In this document: piece by piece, positions 10,125 through 22,097 of the stretch
How positions within the stretch are numbered: position 1 is the first letter of the stretch
How the letters are laid out: every line of letters starts with the position of its first letter
From: Yokenella regensburgei ATCC 49455
Lineage (GTDB): Bacteria; Pseudomonadota; Gammaproteobacteria; Enterobacterales; Enterobacteriaceae
Length of the DNA: 64,000 nt
Reading direction: 5' to 3'
NCBI RefSeq assembly: GCF_000735455.1
Contig: NZ_JMPS01000021.1
Location: forward strand, 31,347-95,346
Notes under the pieces: generated by a model
Told to the model about the DNA's origin: nothing
The model's input: the letters and a program-made list of their open reading frames with translations, nothing else
Database searches by the model: none
Position numbers and translations under genes: made by a program

Positions 10125-10143
10125 GATAATGAGAATGGTTTTT
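10125..10143 (-). promoter_or_regulatory. candidate Fur box upstream of feoA
   Basis: The sequence GATAATGAGAATGGTTTTT resembles the 19 bp Fur consensus GATAATGATAATCATTATC: the left 12 bases fit well (one change), the right third poorly. It ends about 95 bases before the feoA ATG. E. coli feo is Fur-repressed, so position and function agree. Confidence 0.65.
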
Positions 10144-10200
10144 ATCTTCAATCATTAAAATGTGACTGGATGTTCAAAAACGGGATAATTTGAGCCAGGT

Positions 10201-10214
10201 TTGATATGGCGCAA
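10201..10214 (-). promoter_or_regulatory. candidate FNR site upstream of feoA
   Basis: TTGAT-ATGG-CGCAA matches the FNR consensus TTGAT-N4-ATCAA at 8 of 10 positions. It lies about 175 bases upstream of feoA and about 65 bases upstream of the Fur-like box, suitable for an activator of an anaerobically induced promoter. Confidence 0.55.
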
Positions 10215-10331
10215 ACTTTTCACCCTTCGCAATTCTGTTCAGCGATTAATGGCAATGTTAATAGAGTGAAAAAATATCGTTTTGATAAGTTAATGCGTGG
10301 GAAATTAATGTTTTCTTAATATTAGAACAGA

Positions 10332-10362
10332 AGCCCTCTTATTCTGAAGAGGGCTTTTTATT
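10332..10362. terminator. hairpin terminator between tex and the feo promoter
   Basis: Stem AGCCCTCTT/AAGAGGGCT with an ATTCTG loop. The T-run is better on the plus strand (TTTTTATTT) than on the minus strand (TCTGTTCT), yet the only gene ending here is tex on the minus strand, 10 bases away. It probably ends tex transcription and could also stop antisense transcription. Confidence 0.75.
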
Positions 10363-10370
10363 TCACAGAC

Positions 10371-12707
10371 TTATTTCTTTTTACCCATTGCGGCGGCCAG
10401 CGCATCCATCATCGCGCTGTTACCGGCAGGCTGAGTTTCACGTCCGCGCGGTTTGGCGGCACGCGCCGCCGGGCGGTTACCCTGCTCACGCTGTGGACTG
10501 CCGCCGTTGCCACGACGTGAATTACCTTCGCCCGGCTGCTCGTCAAGACGCATGGTCAGCGCAATGCGCTTACGCTGCAGGTCGACTTCCAGCACTTTAA
10601 CCTTAACGATATCGCCAGCTTTCACCACCGTGTGTGGATCTTCAACGAATTTGTCGGCAAGCGAAGAGATGTGAACCAGGCCGTCCTGATGTACACCAAT
10701 ATCGACAAAGGCCCCGAAGTTAGTCACGTTGGTGACCGCACCTTCCAGCACCATACCTGGCAGCAGATCGTTCATGGTCTCGATGCCGTCGGCGAACTGC
10801 GCCGTTTTGAATTCCGGACGCGGGTCGCGGCCCGGCTTCTCCAGCTCTTTGATGATGTCGGTAACGGTCGGCAGACCGAAGCGTTCGTCGGTAAATTCTG
10901 AAGCTTTCACGTTACGCAGTTCAGCGCCGTTACCCATCAGGTCTTTCAGCGCCTGATGGGTCGCTGCAAGAATGCGTTCCACCACCGGATAGGCTTCCGG
11001 GTGAACGGTTGAGGCATCAAGCGGGTTATCGCCATGGTTAATACGCAGGAACCCGGCGCACTGCTCAAAGGCTTTTGGCCCCAGGCGGCTCACCTTCAGC
11101 AGTTGCTGACGGTTCTGAAACTGACCGTTCTCATCGCGCCAGTTGACGATGTTCTGCGCCATCATGCGGGTGAGGCCTGCGACGCGGGTCAGCAGCGGCA
11201 CTGAAGCCGTGTTGAGATCCACACCGACGGCGTTCACGCAGTCTTCCACTACCGCGTCGAGCTTGCGTGCCAGCTGTGTCTGGCTGACGTCGTGCTGGTA
11301 CTGGCCGACACCGATAGATTTCGGGTCGATTTTCACAAGCTCCGCCAGCGGATCCTGCAGACGGCGGGCGATAGACACCGCGCCACGCAGTGAAACATCG
11401 AGGTTCGGGAATTCCAGTGCCGCCAGTTCTGACGCGGAATACACCGAGGCTCCGGCTTCGCTGACGATCACCTTCTGAGCCGTTACTTTCGGGAACTGTT
11501 TCTGGACATCGAGGTAGAAACGCTCGGTCTCGCGGGATGCGGTGCCGTTGCCAATTGCCACCAGCTCTACGTTGTGCTTCTCGCAGAGCGCGGCAACCAC
11601 TACGGCGGCTTTCGCTGCCTGCCCGGTGTGCGGGTAGATAGTATCGGTGGCTACCAGTTTGCCGGTACCGTCAACGACCGCCACTTTCACGCCGGTACGC
11701 AGGCCAGGGTCAAGACCCATGGTAGCGCGCAGCCCGGCAGGGGCCGCCATCAGCAGGTCGTGCAGGTTACGGGCAAAGACGTTGATCGCTTCATCTTCTG
11801 CGCGTTCACGTACGGTACCCATCAGTTCGGTTTCCAGATGCATCAGCACCTTGATACGCCACGTCCAGCTCACCACGCCGCGACGCCAGCTGTCTGCCGG
11901 CGCATTGTTCAGGCGCAGACCGAGATGGTCGATAATAATTTGCTCGCAGTGGCTCTCTTTCGGCGGCTCATCGAACTGTGGATCGGCATTCAGCGCCAGC
12001 TGCAGCACGCCTTCGTTACGGCCGCGGAACATTGCCAGCGCGCGGTGAGAAGGGGTGGTGGCAATCGGTTCATGGTGGTCGAAGTAGTCGCGGAATTTGG
12101 CGCCTTCTTCCTCTTTGCCGCTGACCACGGTGGCGACCAGATGAGCGTTTTTCCACAGGTAGTCACGGACCTTCGCCAGCAGCGTCGCGTCTTCGGCGAA
12201 GCGCTCCATCAGAATATAGCGTGCGCCATCCAGAGCGGCTTTGGTGTCGGCCACGCCTTTGTCGGCATCGATATATTTCGCGGCTTCGCTTTCCGGGTCG
12301 TGGGACGGCTCGTTCCACAGCAGATCCGCCAGCGGCTCCAGGCCTGCTTCGATCGCAATCTGTCCGCGGGTGCGGCGCTTGGGTTTGTACGGTAAATAGA
12401 GATCTTCGAGCTCGGTTTTGCTCAGGGTACCGTTAATGGCACCCGCCAGCTCAGGGGTGAGTTTGCCCTGCTCGTCGATAGACTTCAGAATGGACTGGCG
12501 ACGGTCTTCCAGCTCGCGCAGGTAACCGAGACGAGTCTCCAGATTACGCAGCTGCGTGTCATCAAGACCGCCGGTGACTTCCTTACGATAACGTGCAATA
12601 AACGGCACGGTGTTCCCTTCATCAAGCAGACGAACGGCAGCTTCTACCTGTTCAGATCTGGCCTGAAGTTCACCCGCAATAATGCGGCACAGCGAATCAT
12701 TCATCAT
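10371..12707 (-). CDS. tex: Tex-family transcription accessory protein (YhgF)
   Basis: A 778-residue nucleic-acid-binding protein close to E. coli YhgF. Domain order follows Tex: N-terminal helical domain, a YqgF/RNase-H-like domain around residues 325-450 ([20 protein letters not shown]), helix-hairpin-helix motifs around 490-560 and a C-terminal S1 RNA-binding domain at about 650-720 ([24 protein letters not shown]). The last 60 residues are a low-complexity Arg/Gly/Gln tail, then [13 protein letters not shown]. It binds RNA and influences transcription and virulence gene expression in other bacteria. The start [13 protein letters not shown] matches E. coli. Confidence 0.95.
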   Translation of the reverse strand: MMNDSLCRIIAGELQARSEQVEAAVRLLDEGNTVPFIARYRKEVTGGLDDTQLRNLETRLGYLRELEDRRQSILKSIDEQGKLTPELAGAINGTLSKTELEDLYLPYKPKRRTRGQIAIEAGLEPLADLLWNEPSHDPESEAAKYIDADKGVADTKAALDGARYILMERFAEDATLLAKVRDYLWKNAHLVATVVSGKEEEGAKFRDYFDHHEPIATTPSHRALAMFRGRNEGVLQLALNADPQFDEPPKESHCEQIIIDHLGLRLNNAPADSWRRGVVSWTWRIKVLMHLETELMGTVRERAEDEAINVFARNLHDLLMAAPAGLRATMGLDPGLRTGVKVAVVDGTGKLVATDTIYPHTGQAAKAAVVVAALCEKHNVELVAIGNGTASRETERFYLDVQKQFPKVTAQKVIVSEAGASVYSASELAALEFPNLDVSLRGAVSIARRLQDPLAELVKIDPKSIGVGQYQHDVSQTQLARKLDAVVEDCVNAVGVDLNTASVPLLTRVAGLTRMMAQNIVNWRDENGQFQNRQQLLKVSRLGPKAFEQCAGFLRINHGDNPLDASTVHPEAYPVVERILAATHQALKDLMGNGAELRNVKASEFTDERFGLPTVTDIIKELEKPGRDPRPEFKTAQFADGIETMNDLLPGMVLEGAVTNVTNFGAFVDIGVHQDGLVHISSLADKFVEDPHTVVKAGDIVKVKVLEVDLQRKRIALTMRLDEQPGEGNSRRGNGGSPQREQGNRPAARAAKPRGRETQPAGNSAMMDALAAAMGKKK

Positions 12708-12796
12708 GGCTATTTTTCATCTTTGTGGATCGAAAATCAGGGGATAGTTATACGGACAGACTGGCAAAAATGCCAGCCGCCGGGGATGCTCTCGGA

Positions 12797-13270
12797 TTAT
12801 TTAACGTACTCGATAGCGTTAACGTACCAGCTGGCCTCACCGGCCGGCGTGTTAACCACCGCCAGGTCTCCCACCTCTTTCTTTAGCAGGGCGCGAGCCA
12901 TCGGGGAGTCGATAGAGATGTACTCTTTCTGGCCGAAGATTTCGTCGTAGCCGACGATGCGAAAACGCAGAGTGTCACCGTCGTCATTTTCAATTTCGAC
13001 CCACGCGCCGAAGAACACTTTGCCCTCCTGCTGCGGGGAGTAATCGACAATGCGCAGATTCTCCAGGCATTTTGTCAGGTAGCGTACCCGGCGGTCGATT
13101 TCACGCAGGCGCTTTTTATTGTACTGGTAGTCGGCATTTTCGCTGCGATCGCCAAGGCTTGCCGCCCAGGTGACCTTTTTCGTCACTTCTGGTCGCTCTT
13201 CGCGCCAGAGGTAGTCCAGCTCGGTTTTGAGTTTTTCGTACCCTTCACGGGTAATCAATGGCGTTTTCAT
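12797..13270 (-). CDS. greB: transcription elongation factor GreB
   Basis: GreB enters the RNA polymerase secondary channel and stimulates cleavage of backtracked RNA. The product has 157 residues, one fewer than E. coli. The N-terminal coiled coil (residues about 1-75) includes YQYNKKRLREIDRRVRYL, the tip and basic patch of Gre factors; the C-terminal domain is FKBP-like (VGYDEIFGQKEYISIDSPMARALL). GreB rather than GreA is indicated by the basic tip and the location beside ompR. It is transcribed away from ompR. Confidence 0.96.
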   Translation of the reverse strand: MKTPLITREGYEKLKTELDYLWREERPEVTKKVTWAASLGDRSENADYQYNKKRLREIDRRVRYLTKCLENLRIVDYSPQQEGKVFFGAWVEIENDDGDTLRFRIVGYDEIFGQKEYISIDSPMARALLKKEVGDLAVVNTPAGEASWYVNAIEYVK

Positions 13271-13500
13271 CGTGGTATTGCCTTACGGACTTGCTTGCCT
13301 TAGTAACGCACATAACGTATCACAAAGCGTAACGGCCAGGATTAATAATGATTTATGTGATGAAATGAACAGATAAGCTGCTGTTAAATATGCTTTGTAA
13401 CAATTTCGACTAGAATTTATACCAGAATTAGCTGGTCGTAGATGCGCACTTTTTTAGAATACATTGTGCAAAACTATCCGAACCTTTGGGAGTACGAATG

Positions 13501-15566
<2,066 letters not shown>

Positions 15567-15576
15567 TACGATGGTT

Positions 15577-15599
15577 GCCCTCTCCCACCGGGAGAGGGC
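15577..15599. repeat. perfect 10 bp palindrome after envZ
   Basis: GCCCTCTCCC (15577-15586) and its exact complement (15590-15599) are separated by three bases. There is no T-tract, so it is not a standard terminator by itself. It resembles the dispersed CCCTCTCCC palindromes common between enterobacterial genes; a related element is at 49662-49692. Confidence 0.85.
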
Positions 15600-15609
15600 G
15601 AGAAAACGA

Positions 15610-15640
15610 AAAACGGCAACTTGCGTTGCCGTTTTGTTTT
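15610..15640. terminator. bidirectional terminator between envZ and pck
   Basis: An 11 bp stem AAAACGGCAAC/GTTGCCGTTTT with a TTGC loop has T-rich tails on both strands (GTTTTTA on plus, TTCGTTTTC on minus). It serves convergent ompR-envZ and pck and touches the pck stop codon. Confidence 0.92.
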
Positions 15641-17256
15641 TACCTTGGTCCTGCACTTACCAGCGCTTCACCTGCCGGCGTATCGGTATACTTCTCAAAG
15701 TTCTCAATAAACAGCTTCGCCAGCGTTTCCGCTTTTTCCTGCCACTGTTCCGGCGAACCGTAAGTATTACGCGGGTCGAGGATGTGGGTGTCTACACCTG
15801 GCAGCTCGGTTGGGATCTGCAGGTCAAACATCGGCAGCGTGAACGTCTCGGCGTTGTCGAGAGAGCCGTTGAGGATAGCGTCGATAATCGCGCGGGTATC
15901 TTTGATAGAGATACGTTTGCCGGTTCCGTTCCAGCCGGTATTCACCAGGTATGCCTGCGCGCCTGCAGCCTGCATCCGTTTCACCAGCACTTCAGCGTAC
16001 TGAGTCGGGTGCAGTGCGAGGAACGCGGCGCCAAAGCAGGCGGAGAAGGTTGGCGTCGGTTCGGTTACGCCGCGCTCGGTGCCTGCCAGTTTGGCGGTAA
16101 AGCCGGAAAGGAAGTGGTACTGGGTCTGGTCAGCGGTCAGACGTGATACCGGCGGCAGAACGCCAAAGGCGTCGGCGGTCAGGAAGATAACTTTTGTCGC
16201 GTGACCTGCTTTCGACACCGGCTTAACGATGTTGTCGATGTGGTAAAGCGGGTAAGAGACTCGGGTGTTCTCGGTTTTCGACGCGTCGTCGAAATCGATA
16301 GAGCCGTCGGTGCGAACGGTGACGTTTTCCAGCAGCGCATCGCGGCGGATGGCACCGTAAATGTCTGGCTCAGCTTCTTTCGACAGACGAATGGTTTTCG
16401 CATAGCAGCCGCCTTCAAAGTTAAAGACGCCGTCGTCGTCCCAGCCGTGCTCGTCGTCGCCAATCAGGCGGCGCTTCGGATCGGTGGAAAGCGTGGTTTT
16501 ACCGGTGCCGGAGAGGCCAAAGAACACCGCAACATCACCTTTTTCGCCCACGTTTGCCGAGCAGTGCATGGAGGCAATGCCCTTCAGCGGCAGCAGGTAG
16601 TTCATGATCGAGAACATCCCTTTCTTCATCTCGCCGCCGTACCAGGTGCCACCGATGAGCTGAATACGCTCGGTCAGGTTAAAGGCAACGAAGTTTTCGG
16701 AGTTGAGACCCTGCTCTTTCCACTGCGGGTTAACGCACTTCGCGCCGTTCATGACGATAAAGTCAGGCTTGAAGGTCGCGAGGTCTTCGTCAGACGGGCG
16801 GATGAACATGTTCTTCACGAAATGCGCCTGCCAGGCCACTTCGGTAATAAAACGAACAGACAGACGGGTGTCAGCGTTGGCGCCACAGTAAGCGTCAACC
16901 ACGAACAGGCGTTTGCCAGAAAGCTGGTGGGTCACAAGCCCTTTGAGGTGGTTCCAGGTCTCCGTAGAGAGAGGTTTGTTGTCGTTCTTACCTTTGCCCT
17001 TATCAGCCCACCACACGGTGTCACGGGTGGTGTCGTCACGGACAATGTACTTATCCTTCGGCGAACGTCCGGTGAAGATACCGGTGTCAACGGCGATAGC
17101 GCCAAGATTCGTCAACGTCCCACGCTCGTAACCTTCCAGGTTGGGGTTGAGCTCTTCCTGATACAGCGTATCGTAATCGGGGTTGTAGACGACTTCCTGA
17201 ACGTCGTTGATTCCATAAGCCTTGAGATCTTGCGGGGTTAAACCTTTAACGCGCAT
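15640..17256 (-). CDS. pck: phosphoenolpyruvate carboxykinase (ATP)
   Basis: Converts oxaloacetate and ATP to phosphoenolpyruvate, CO2 and ADP, the first committed step of gluconeogenesis from C4 acids. The 538-residue protein has the kinase-1 P-loop [13 protein letters not shown] (about residues 246-258), the kinase-2 region DDEHGWDD and the R-x-S substrate segment GRSPKDKY. The ATG at 17256 begins [15 protein letters not shown] with an AAGGAG site. Two good CRP sites lie 120 and 222 bases upstream, consistent with the catabolite control known for E. coli pck. It ends in the shared terminator with envZ. Confidence 0.98.
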   Translation of the reverse strand: MRVKGLTPQDLKAYGINDVQEVVYNPDYDTLYQEELNPNLEGYERGTLTNLGAIAVDTGIFTGRSPKDKYIVRDDTTRDTVWWADKGKGKNDNKPLSTETWNHLKGLVTHQLSGKRLFVVDAYCGANADTRLSVRFITEVAWQAHFVKNMFIRPSDEDLATFKPDFIVMNGAKCVNPQWKEQGLNSENFVAFNLTERIQLIGGTWYGGEMKKGMFSIMNYLLPLKGIASMHCSANVGEKGDVAVFFGLSGTGKTTLSTDPKRRLIGDDEHGWDDDGVFNFEGGCYAKTIRLSKEAEPDIYGAIRRDALLENVTVRTDGSIDFDDASKTENTRVSYPLYHIDNIVKPVSKAGHATKVIFLTADAFGVLPPVSRLTADQTQYHFLSGFTAKLAGTERGVTEPTPTFSACFGAAFLALHPTQYAEVLVKRMQAAGAQAYLVNTGWNGTGKRISIKDTRAIIDAILNGSLDNAETFTLPMFDLQIPTELPGVDTHILDPRNTYGSPEQWQEKAETLAKLFIENFEKYTDTPAGEALVSAGPR

Positions 17257-17375
17257 TTCACTGCTCCTTAGCCAAGATGTACTGCCAATAATATTAGGGT
17301 TGTTAGGGGGCTGCTGACCGCGACCAGGCTCATAGATTTACGTATCGGGACAAGCGTCTGACTTACGAAAAACTC

Positions 17376-17391
17376 TGTGACTCCTGTCACG
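17376..17391 (-). promoter_or_regulatory. candidate CRP site proximal to pck
   Basis: TGTGA-CTCCTG-TCACG matches the CRP consensus TGTGA-N6-TCACA at 9 of 10 positions. Its centre is about 127 bases upstream of the pck start codon. Confidence 0.8.
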
Positions 17392-17477
17392 AAGGAGACA
17401 GATTATGGCAGGAATGGCGCTTTATTTGGGGGAAATGTTCTTATTTGGTTAACAAATGGTTTAATTAACTGCATTAA

Positions 17478-17493
17478 TGTGAATGTAATCGCA
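17478..17493 (-). promoter_or_regulatory. candidate CRP site distal to pck
   Basis: TGTGA-ATGTAA-TCGCA matches CRP at 9 of 10 positions and is centred about 102 bases (close to ten helical turns) upstream of the proximal site, so both could lie on the same face of the DNA. Confidence 0.75.
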
Positions 17494-17562
17494 TTCATGA
17501 AAGAAAATGACGAAATACTTTCATGGAAAATCGATTCACTTCGCGGGGGGAATAGCACGATT

Positions 17563-17590
17563 TGTACTCTCCCCGGGCGGGAAGAGTACA
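17563..17590. repeat. inverted repeat downstream of hslO
   Basis: TGTACTCT (17563-17570) pairs exactly with AGAGTACA (17583-17590), and three inner C-G pairs extend the stem past a bulged A. It follows the hslO stop by 14 bases on the minus strand but has no T-run. It may be an RNA 3'-end stabiliser or a weak terminator. Confidence 0.8.
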
Positions 17591-17603
17591 GAAACAACAC
17601 CGA

Positions 17604-18482
17604 TTAGTGAACCTGCGGATCGGCAGGGGAGGCGTTGTTGCGGATCTCCGCGATATCCATCGCGTTGAACACGTAGTGACTGCCGCAGTAGTCGCAGTGC
17701 ATGTCAATTTCGCCTTCATCGGCCAGGATGCTGTTGATCTCTTCATCCGGCAGCGTTTTCAGCGCACCAGCACAACGCTCGCGCGAGCAGGTGCATTTGA
17801 ATTCTACATCCTGCGGCTCGTACAGGGTGACTTCTTCTTCATGGTACAGACGCCACAGTACGTCGTTCGCCGGCAGTGAGAACAGCTCTTCCGCTTTGAT
17901 GGTTTCCGTTAAGGTCGCCAGATGGTCGAAATCATTGGTCTGTGCGTCCTGAGCAGGCATCACCTGCAGCAGCATACCGCCAGCCGCCAGCTTCCCGTTG
18001 TGCTCGCCGGTACGAATGAACAGACGCGTTGGCAGCTGCTCTGAACGCTGGAAGTAATCTTCCAGACATTCTGCCAGGGTTTCACCTTCCAGACCCACCA
18101 CACCTTGATAGCGCTCACCTTCTTCCGGAGAAATGGTGATAACCAGGTAGCCGTTACCCACCAGCGTTTTCAGGGTGGCGTCTTCCGCTACTTCGCCCTG
18201 CACGCGCGCGACGCCGCGCAGCTGCTGCTTGTTATTCCCGTTGATGACGGCGAGGGTCATCGGGCCATCGCCCTGCAGCTGTACGGTGATATCACCGGCA
18301 AACTTCAGAGTTGCGGTCAGCAGGCTGGTGGCTACCAGCAGCTCAGACAGTACCTGCTTTACCGGCTGCGGATACTGATGGTTGGTAAGGATCTGATCCA
18401 GGGTTTCAGACACCGTCACCAGTTCACCGCGTACGGCATAGTTTTCAAACAGATAGCGGTGTAATTGATCGTGTTGAGTCAT
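17604..18482 (-). CDS. hslO: redox-regulated chaperone Hsp33
   Basis: Hsp33 is a cytoplasmic holdase turned on by oxidation and heat. At 292 residues it has the family length. The zinc-binding redox switch is intact: Cys230 and Cys232 (CTCSRERC) and Cys263 and Cys266 (CDYC). An N-terminal folding domain covers residues 1 to about 180. It is the last gene of an igaA-yrfG-hslR-hslO series on the minus strand, 24 bases after hslR. Confidence 0.97.
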   Translation of the reverse strand: MTQHDQLHRYLFENYAVRGELVTVSETLDQILTNHQYPQPVKQVLSELLVATSLLTATLKFAGDITVQLQGDGPMTLAVINGNNKQQLRGVARVQGEVAEDATLKTLVGNGYLVITISPEEGERYQGVVGLEGETLAECLEDYFQRSEQLPTRLFIRTGEHNGKLAAGGMLLQVMPAQDAQTNDFDHLATLTETIKAEELFSLPANDVLWRLYHEEEVTLYEPQDVEFKCTCSRERCAGALKTLPDEEINSILADEGEIDMHCDYCGSHYVFNAMDIAEIRNNASPADPQVH

Positions 18483-18506
18483 TATCTTCTCTCTTACGGG
18501 TGACGA

Positions 18507-18908
18507 TTATTCGTTCTCACCGTGTTTAAATCGCATCAGGTCACGGCGCTCTTTTTTGTCCGGCCTTCTGTCCGGGTGCGGCATCGTCAGCGCGTTCATT
18601 TTTCGCGCCAGCGCGACTTTCTCGCGTTTCTCGATGCTCTCAGGTGTCTCTTCATACAGCGTGACGGCCTCGCTTGCGGGACGTCGCTGTTCGGTGACGG
18701 CTTTCACCACCACCGTGCGCTCATCGTTTCCCTGACGAAGCGTGAGGATGGCATTTACTTCCACCATCTTGCTGGGTTTACTGCGCTGACCGTTGTAGTG
18801 GACCTTGCCACCATCAACCATCTCTCGCGCCAGCGCCCGCGTTTTGTAAAAGCGGGCCGCCCAGAGCCACTTGTCCAGCCTGACGCCGTCAGTGGGTTTC
18901 TCTTTCAT
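18507..18908 (-). CDS. hslR: heat shock protein 15 (ribosome-associated S4-like)
   Basis: Hsp15 binds free 50S subunits carrying stalled nascent chains and helps recycle them. The 133-residue protein opens with MKEKPTDGVRLDKWLWAARF, the S4 RNA-binding motif, and ends in a basic tail (RRPDKKERRDLMRFKHG). I use the ATG at 18908, which has AAGGAG six bases upstream and gives the E. coli length, rather than an in-frame GTG six bases earlier. It follows yrfG with two bases between. Confidence 0.95.
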   Translation of the reverse strand: MKEKPTDGVRLDKWLWAARFYKTRALAREMVDGGKVHYNGQRSKPSKMVEVNAILTLRQGNDERTVVVKAVTEQRRPASEAVTLYEETPESIEKREKVALARKMNALTMPHPDRRPDKKERRDLMRFKHGENE

Positions 18909-18910
18909 GG

Positions 18911-19588
18911 TCACTCCTTCACGGTGAGTGAAGGGATTAGCGTTCGGTAATCATTCAGCCCCGGATGGCGCTCGTAGCGTTTCTCTGCCGCTCCGGAGTC
19001 GGGATTGGTGATGCCGAGGCAGTAGCGAATGCCAAATTTGGCTGCCGCATCGAGAATAGGCTCACTGTCGTCAACGAACAGCGTTTTGTCCGCCGACAAG
19101 CCGGTCTCTTCTGCCACTGCGCGCCACAGTCGCTGATCCTCTTTCGGATAACCAAATGTGTGGGTGGAAAGTAATAAATCAAGGTGTGAGTCGAGACCCG
19201 TGTGCTCAAGCTTCACCGCCAGGTTATGCGGATGCGCGTTAGTCAGCAGAATACGGCGTTTTCCACAGCGCTTCAGGGCATCGAGAAACGGCACGGTATC
19301 TTCGCGCAGTACCGCCCTTGGCCCCTGTGCGGTGGTCATGGCGCAGATATCCAGACCCAGGCGTTCGCTCCAGTAATCAAGACAGTACCAGTTTAGCGTA
19401 TGCTGCACGGCATGGTACTCCTGACGAATCACCGCTTGTGCCTCTTCCGCGGTAATACCGTGCAGGGCGCCGTAGGTTTCCGGAACCAGTTTTAACCAGA
19501 AGTGACTGTCAAACGCGAGATCGAGCAGCGTGCCGTCCATATCGAGCAATACGGTATCGACATCCTGCCAGGCGATATCTAAATGCAT
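18911..19588 (-). CDS. yrfG: HAD-family GMP/IMP nucleotidase YrfG
   Basis: A 225-residue haloacid-dehalogenase hydrolase. Motif I is LLDMDGTLLD with Asp16 and Asp18, motif II is ILLTNAH and motif III/IV includes DDSEPILDAA. E. coli YrfG dephosphorylates GMP and IMP. It lies 60 bases after igaA and just before hslR, in the expected order. Confidence 0.93.
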   Translation of the reverse strand: MHLDIAWQDVDTVLLDMDGTLLDLAFDSHFWLKLVPETYGALHGITAEEAQAVIRQEYHAVQHTLNWYCLDYWSERLGLDICAMTTAQGPRAVLREDTVPFLDALKRCGKRRILLTNAHPHNLAVKLEHTGLDSHLDLLLSTHTFGYPKEDQRLWRAVAEETGLSADKTLFVDDSEPILDAAAKFGIRYCLGITNPDSGAAEKRYERHPGLNDYRTLIPSLTVKE

Positions 19589-19648
19589 GGTAAGACTCCA
19601 GCGGGAAGAAATGCGCGACAGATTATCACAACCTGTCGCACAGCTGTG

Positions 19649-21778
19649 TTACTCGTGGGTGTCCGGGGAAGGAATGAGTACCGGGTTATGGCAGCTTTCG
19701 TAATACTGTTGAATTTCTTCCAGACGGGTCCGATGTCGCTGGTAGCGACGCACGGCCTGGAATCCGCTGTAGACAGTACAAGCGAGCATCGCCAGCATCA
19801 GCAGCGTCGTGCCAAGATATCGCCAGAGTCCGGCACTATCCGGAATACGATGCAGGTTGACGTGGCGAGTGCCGTTGGCGTCGGTGTACAGATTGGTAAT
19901 GATGCCTTCTGCCTTGAACGGGGTATGCATCAGCATTTCCGCCAGGCGCTGAAATTCCGTCCACTGTTCGTGGGCCGGATAGTCATACAGCGCAACGGAA
20001 GGATAAGGCTGGGAGACCAGATCGCTGCCTTCATCGCTGCTGATGAGGAAGCCACCCGGTGCCGGGCTATTGAGCGCCTGCGCAGCCCGTGCGGTTTCAC
20101 GCATCACGAACGGTGCGGTAGAAGTATTCACCAGGTTATCGAGTGATTCGGCGCTAACCGGGCGCAATAGCACGTTAATCCCGTCGAGCTTACCCTGGCT
20201 TGCACGGCGGGTGAGGGTATCCCAGTCCTTGGTATTGCCCAGGTTCACGAGCGCATTCTTCAGACGCACACACTCATCCTCACTGGCGCAGAGATCTTTG
20301 GTTTTTAGCACGATGTCCGCGAAATCATCCAGCAGCACCATCCCGGATTTCTGAATAGCTGAGCGCAGCGCCGGGCTGACGCGCGAGTTGTCGTCGGGGG
20401 TAGGGTGTAGCTGGCGGTTAAGGGCCTGCACAAGCGCAGTGGCTTTGGTCACCACCTCAGACTCTGGCAGCGGCAGCGGCGGCGCGTCGTTCCAGATAAT
20501 CTGCGAGCAATCAAAGGGCATAAACGGCGAGCTATCCTGCGCGGTCCAGCTTCCCGGGGAGTGGATGTTACACATCCCGGTCCCCTGGATCCGCAGGGTA
20601 TCGCCCACCCGCAGGCCCGATTTCTCCAGCTGATTCACCGTCGTCGCTTCAATGGTTTGTGCTCCCTTAAGCCACGACAGGGTAAATTTGAACGGCATAT
20701 TCAGCGGCACGCTAATCCACAGCATGATGACGATAAGCAGAGCGCCGCCGGCGATGATGGCGCTGCGCAGCCAGTGCTGCAACGGGAAGTTTTTGACTTC
20801 ATCATGCAGCGACAGGAAGCGTCCCTGACGCGCTACATGACGGTCGAGATAGATATCGACGTCCGTCTGCTGGCCCAGGTCATTGGCAATCCATGGCTGC
20901 CAGTGGCGCGGATAGATGAGATCGATAATACCGAGCGAAATGTTATTCAGCTGTTCCTGGTTGTTTTCACCAAACAGCCCCCAGCGTTTTGGCGTACCGC
21001 GCAGACAGTGGATCTCACGTAGCGTGGTTTTAGCCGGCGGTGCGAAGAGGCCCCACAGCCCCGCGACCAGCAGCAGGAGTCCACCACCGAGTAACCACAG
21101 GGCAAAGACGTCTGGCGTAATCAGGCAAAAGTAAAACAGCAGAAAGGCGCTGACAATCAGCACCGCTTCACGCAGGCCATCAGGGCGGTTCAGCGCATGC
21201 TCTTCCCGGGTTTCCTGACGAATGTTGAGCAGCTCAATTTGCTCACTCTCCTCGCCACGAATCGATGCCTGAGTGGAGGAGATATTTTCCAGCGCATTGT
21301 GATGCGCTTCATGCCGATATTCGCTCAGGGTATGGCCGTTCAGGGCGATAACCAGCGGCAGCGAATCGGTGTAGATTAGCTCAACGCTGTTTTCGTCATT
21401 AATATACTGCTCCCAGAAAGGTGGCAGATGTACTTCAACAGAGTCAAGGAAGTAGCGCCATTTATTGGGATCGTCGGTGGTAATACCGTAGCGGGTGATT
21501 GCCCGGGTGATGGCAAAAACGGTGCCGCTCTGGGCATTCAGCGTCATTACTGCAGGTGCGATGCTGGCACCAGAGGCCAGTACCTGTTGGGTACGGTTCA
21601 GCTCTTCAAGATAGTTCTCTGCGACCTGGCGTTCATCTTCAGTCAGTTTACGTGTTGCTGCACCGGCGAAAGCATGGAGCCAGGGAAGGCGACGACGCTG
21701 CGGGCGGCACAGGAATATCCATCCCACACACACTGCGCAGGCCACTAACGCGGCAATAAAGGTTAAGAAGGTGCCCAT
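19649..21778 (-). CDS. igaA: Rcs phosphorelay inhibitor IgaA (YrfF)
   Basis: IgaA is a multi-pass inner-membrane protein that holds the Rcs envelope-stress phosphorelay off by contacting RcsD and receives the RcsF signal in the periplasm. The 709-residue product has hydrophobic segments at about 4-23, 204-221, 224-246, 339-358 and near 655-675. The large periplasmic region between the fourth and fifth contains four cysteines (for example MCNIH, FDCSQ, LCASEDEC), as in Salmonella IgaA. It is essential in strains with a working Rcs system. It is divergent from nudE. Confidence 0.95.
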   Translation of the reverse strand: MGTFLTFIAALVACAVCVGWIFLCRPQRRRLPWLHAFAGAATRKLTEDERQVAENYLEELNRTQQVLASGASIAPAVMTLNAQSGTVFAITRAITRYGITTDDPNKWRYFLDSVEVHLPPFWEQYINDENSVELIYTDSLPLVIALNGHTLSEYRHEAHHNALENISSTQASIRGEESEQIELLNIRQETREEHALNRPDGLREAVLIVSAFLLFYFCLITPDVFALWLLGGGLLLLVAGLWGLFAPPAKTTLREIHCLRGTPKRWGLFGENNQEQLNNISLGIIDLIYPRHWQPWIANDLGQQTDVDIYLDRHVARQGRFLSLHDEVKNFPLQHWLRSAIIAGGALLIVIMLWISVPLNMPFKFTLSWLKGAQTIEATTVNQLEKSGLRVGDTLRIQGTGMCNIHSPGSWTAQDSSPFMPFDCSQIIWNDAPPLPLPESEVVTKATALVQALNRQLHPTPDDNSRVSPALRSAIQKSGMVLLDDFADIVLKTKDLCASEDECVRLKNALVNLGNTKDWDTLTRRASQGKLDGINVLLRPVSAESLDNLVNTSTAPFVMRETARAAQALNSPAPGGFLISSDEGSDLVSQPYPSVALYDYPAHEQWTEFQRLAEMLMHTPFKAEGIITNLYTDANGTRHVNLHRIPDSAGLWRYLGTTLLMLAMLACTVYSGFQAVRRYQRHRTRLEEIQQYYESCHNPVLIPSPDTHE

Positions 21779-22097
21779 GCTTTTCCCATTTTACTTTTTC
21801 TTACAGGTTTCGTCGGTTGCATATTTACAGTTAACGTGAGCCCGTAGTTAGCTATCGGCACGTATCGCATAGATCTTAAAGGTAAATTCCACTTAGTCGC
21901 AATGTACGAGCTTATCAGAGCATGTCAATGGCGGAAATCAGCAAATTCTCAATTGGCTTTCAAGCTATTGACTTTTTGATGTAAATGAGGGATTGATTAT
22001 TAAGTTACAAAAATGTAAAGAAAGGGCAATTCACATTGCCGAAACCGTGCGGCATGTCGCACAATGATGCCTGTCATCACAGCAAAGACCCATCACA
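21779..22097. other. igaA-nudE divergent promoter region
   Basis: A 319-base AT-rich gap with no gene. It should contain the promoters of both divergent genes, but no -35/-10 pair stands out. Two short hairpins precede nudE: GGCAAT/ATTGCC (22025-22040) and GTGCG/CGCAC (22047-22062). Confidence 0.6.

Larger units (their letters stand above)
10031..10370. other. feo regulatory region and tex 3' flank
   Basis: This 340-base gap between feoA and tex contains the Fur-like box, the FNR-like site and the 10332-10362 terminator. It is AT-rich compared with flanking genes. No open reading frame with a ribosome site was found. Confidence 0.75.
17257..17603. other. pck promoter region
   Basis: This 347-base gap between pck and hslO holds the two CRP sites and the inverted repeat at 17563-17590. 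An open frame across 17377-17607 lacks a plausible ribosome site or similarity and overlaps these regulatory elements, so I regard the stretch as non-coding. Confidence 0.8.

Noticed and set aside
16201..17241. 346-codon open frame on the plus strand inside pck
   Set aside because: Antisense shadow of pck; composition is that of a reversed GC-rich coding region.
17377..17607. 76-codon frame between pck and hslO
   Set aside because: It covers the two CRP sites and an inverted repeat, has no good ribosome site and overlaps the hslO end.
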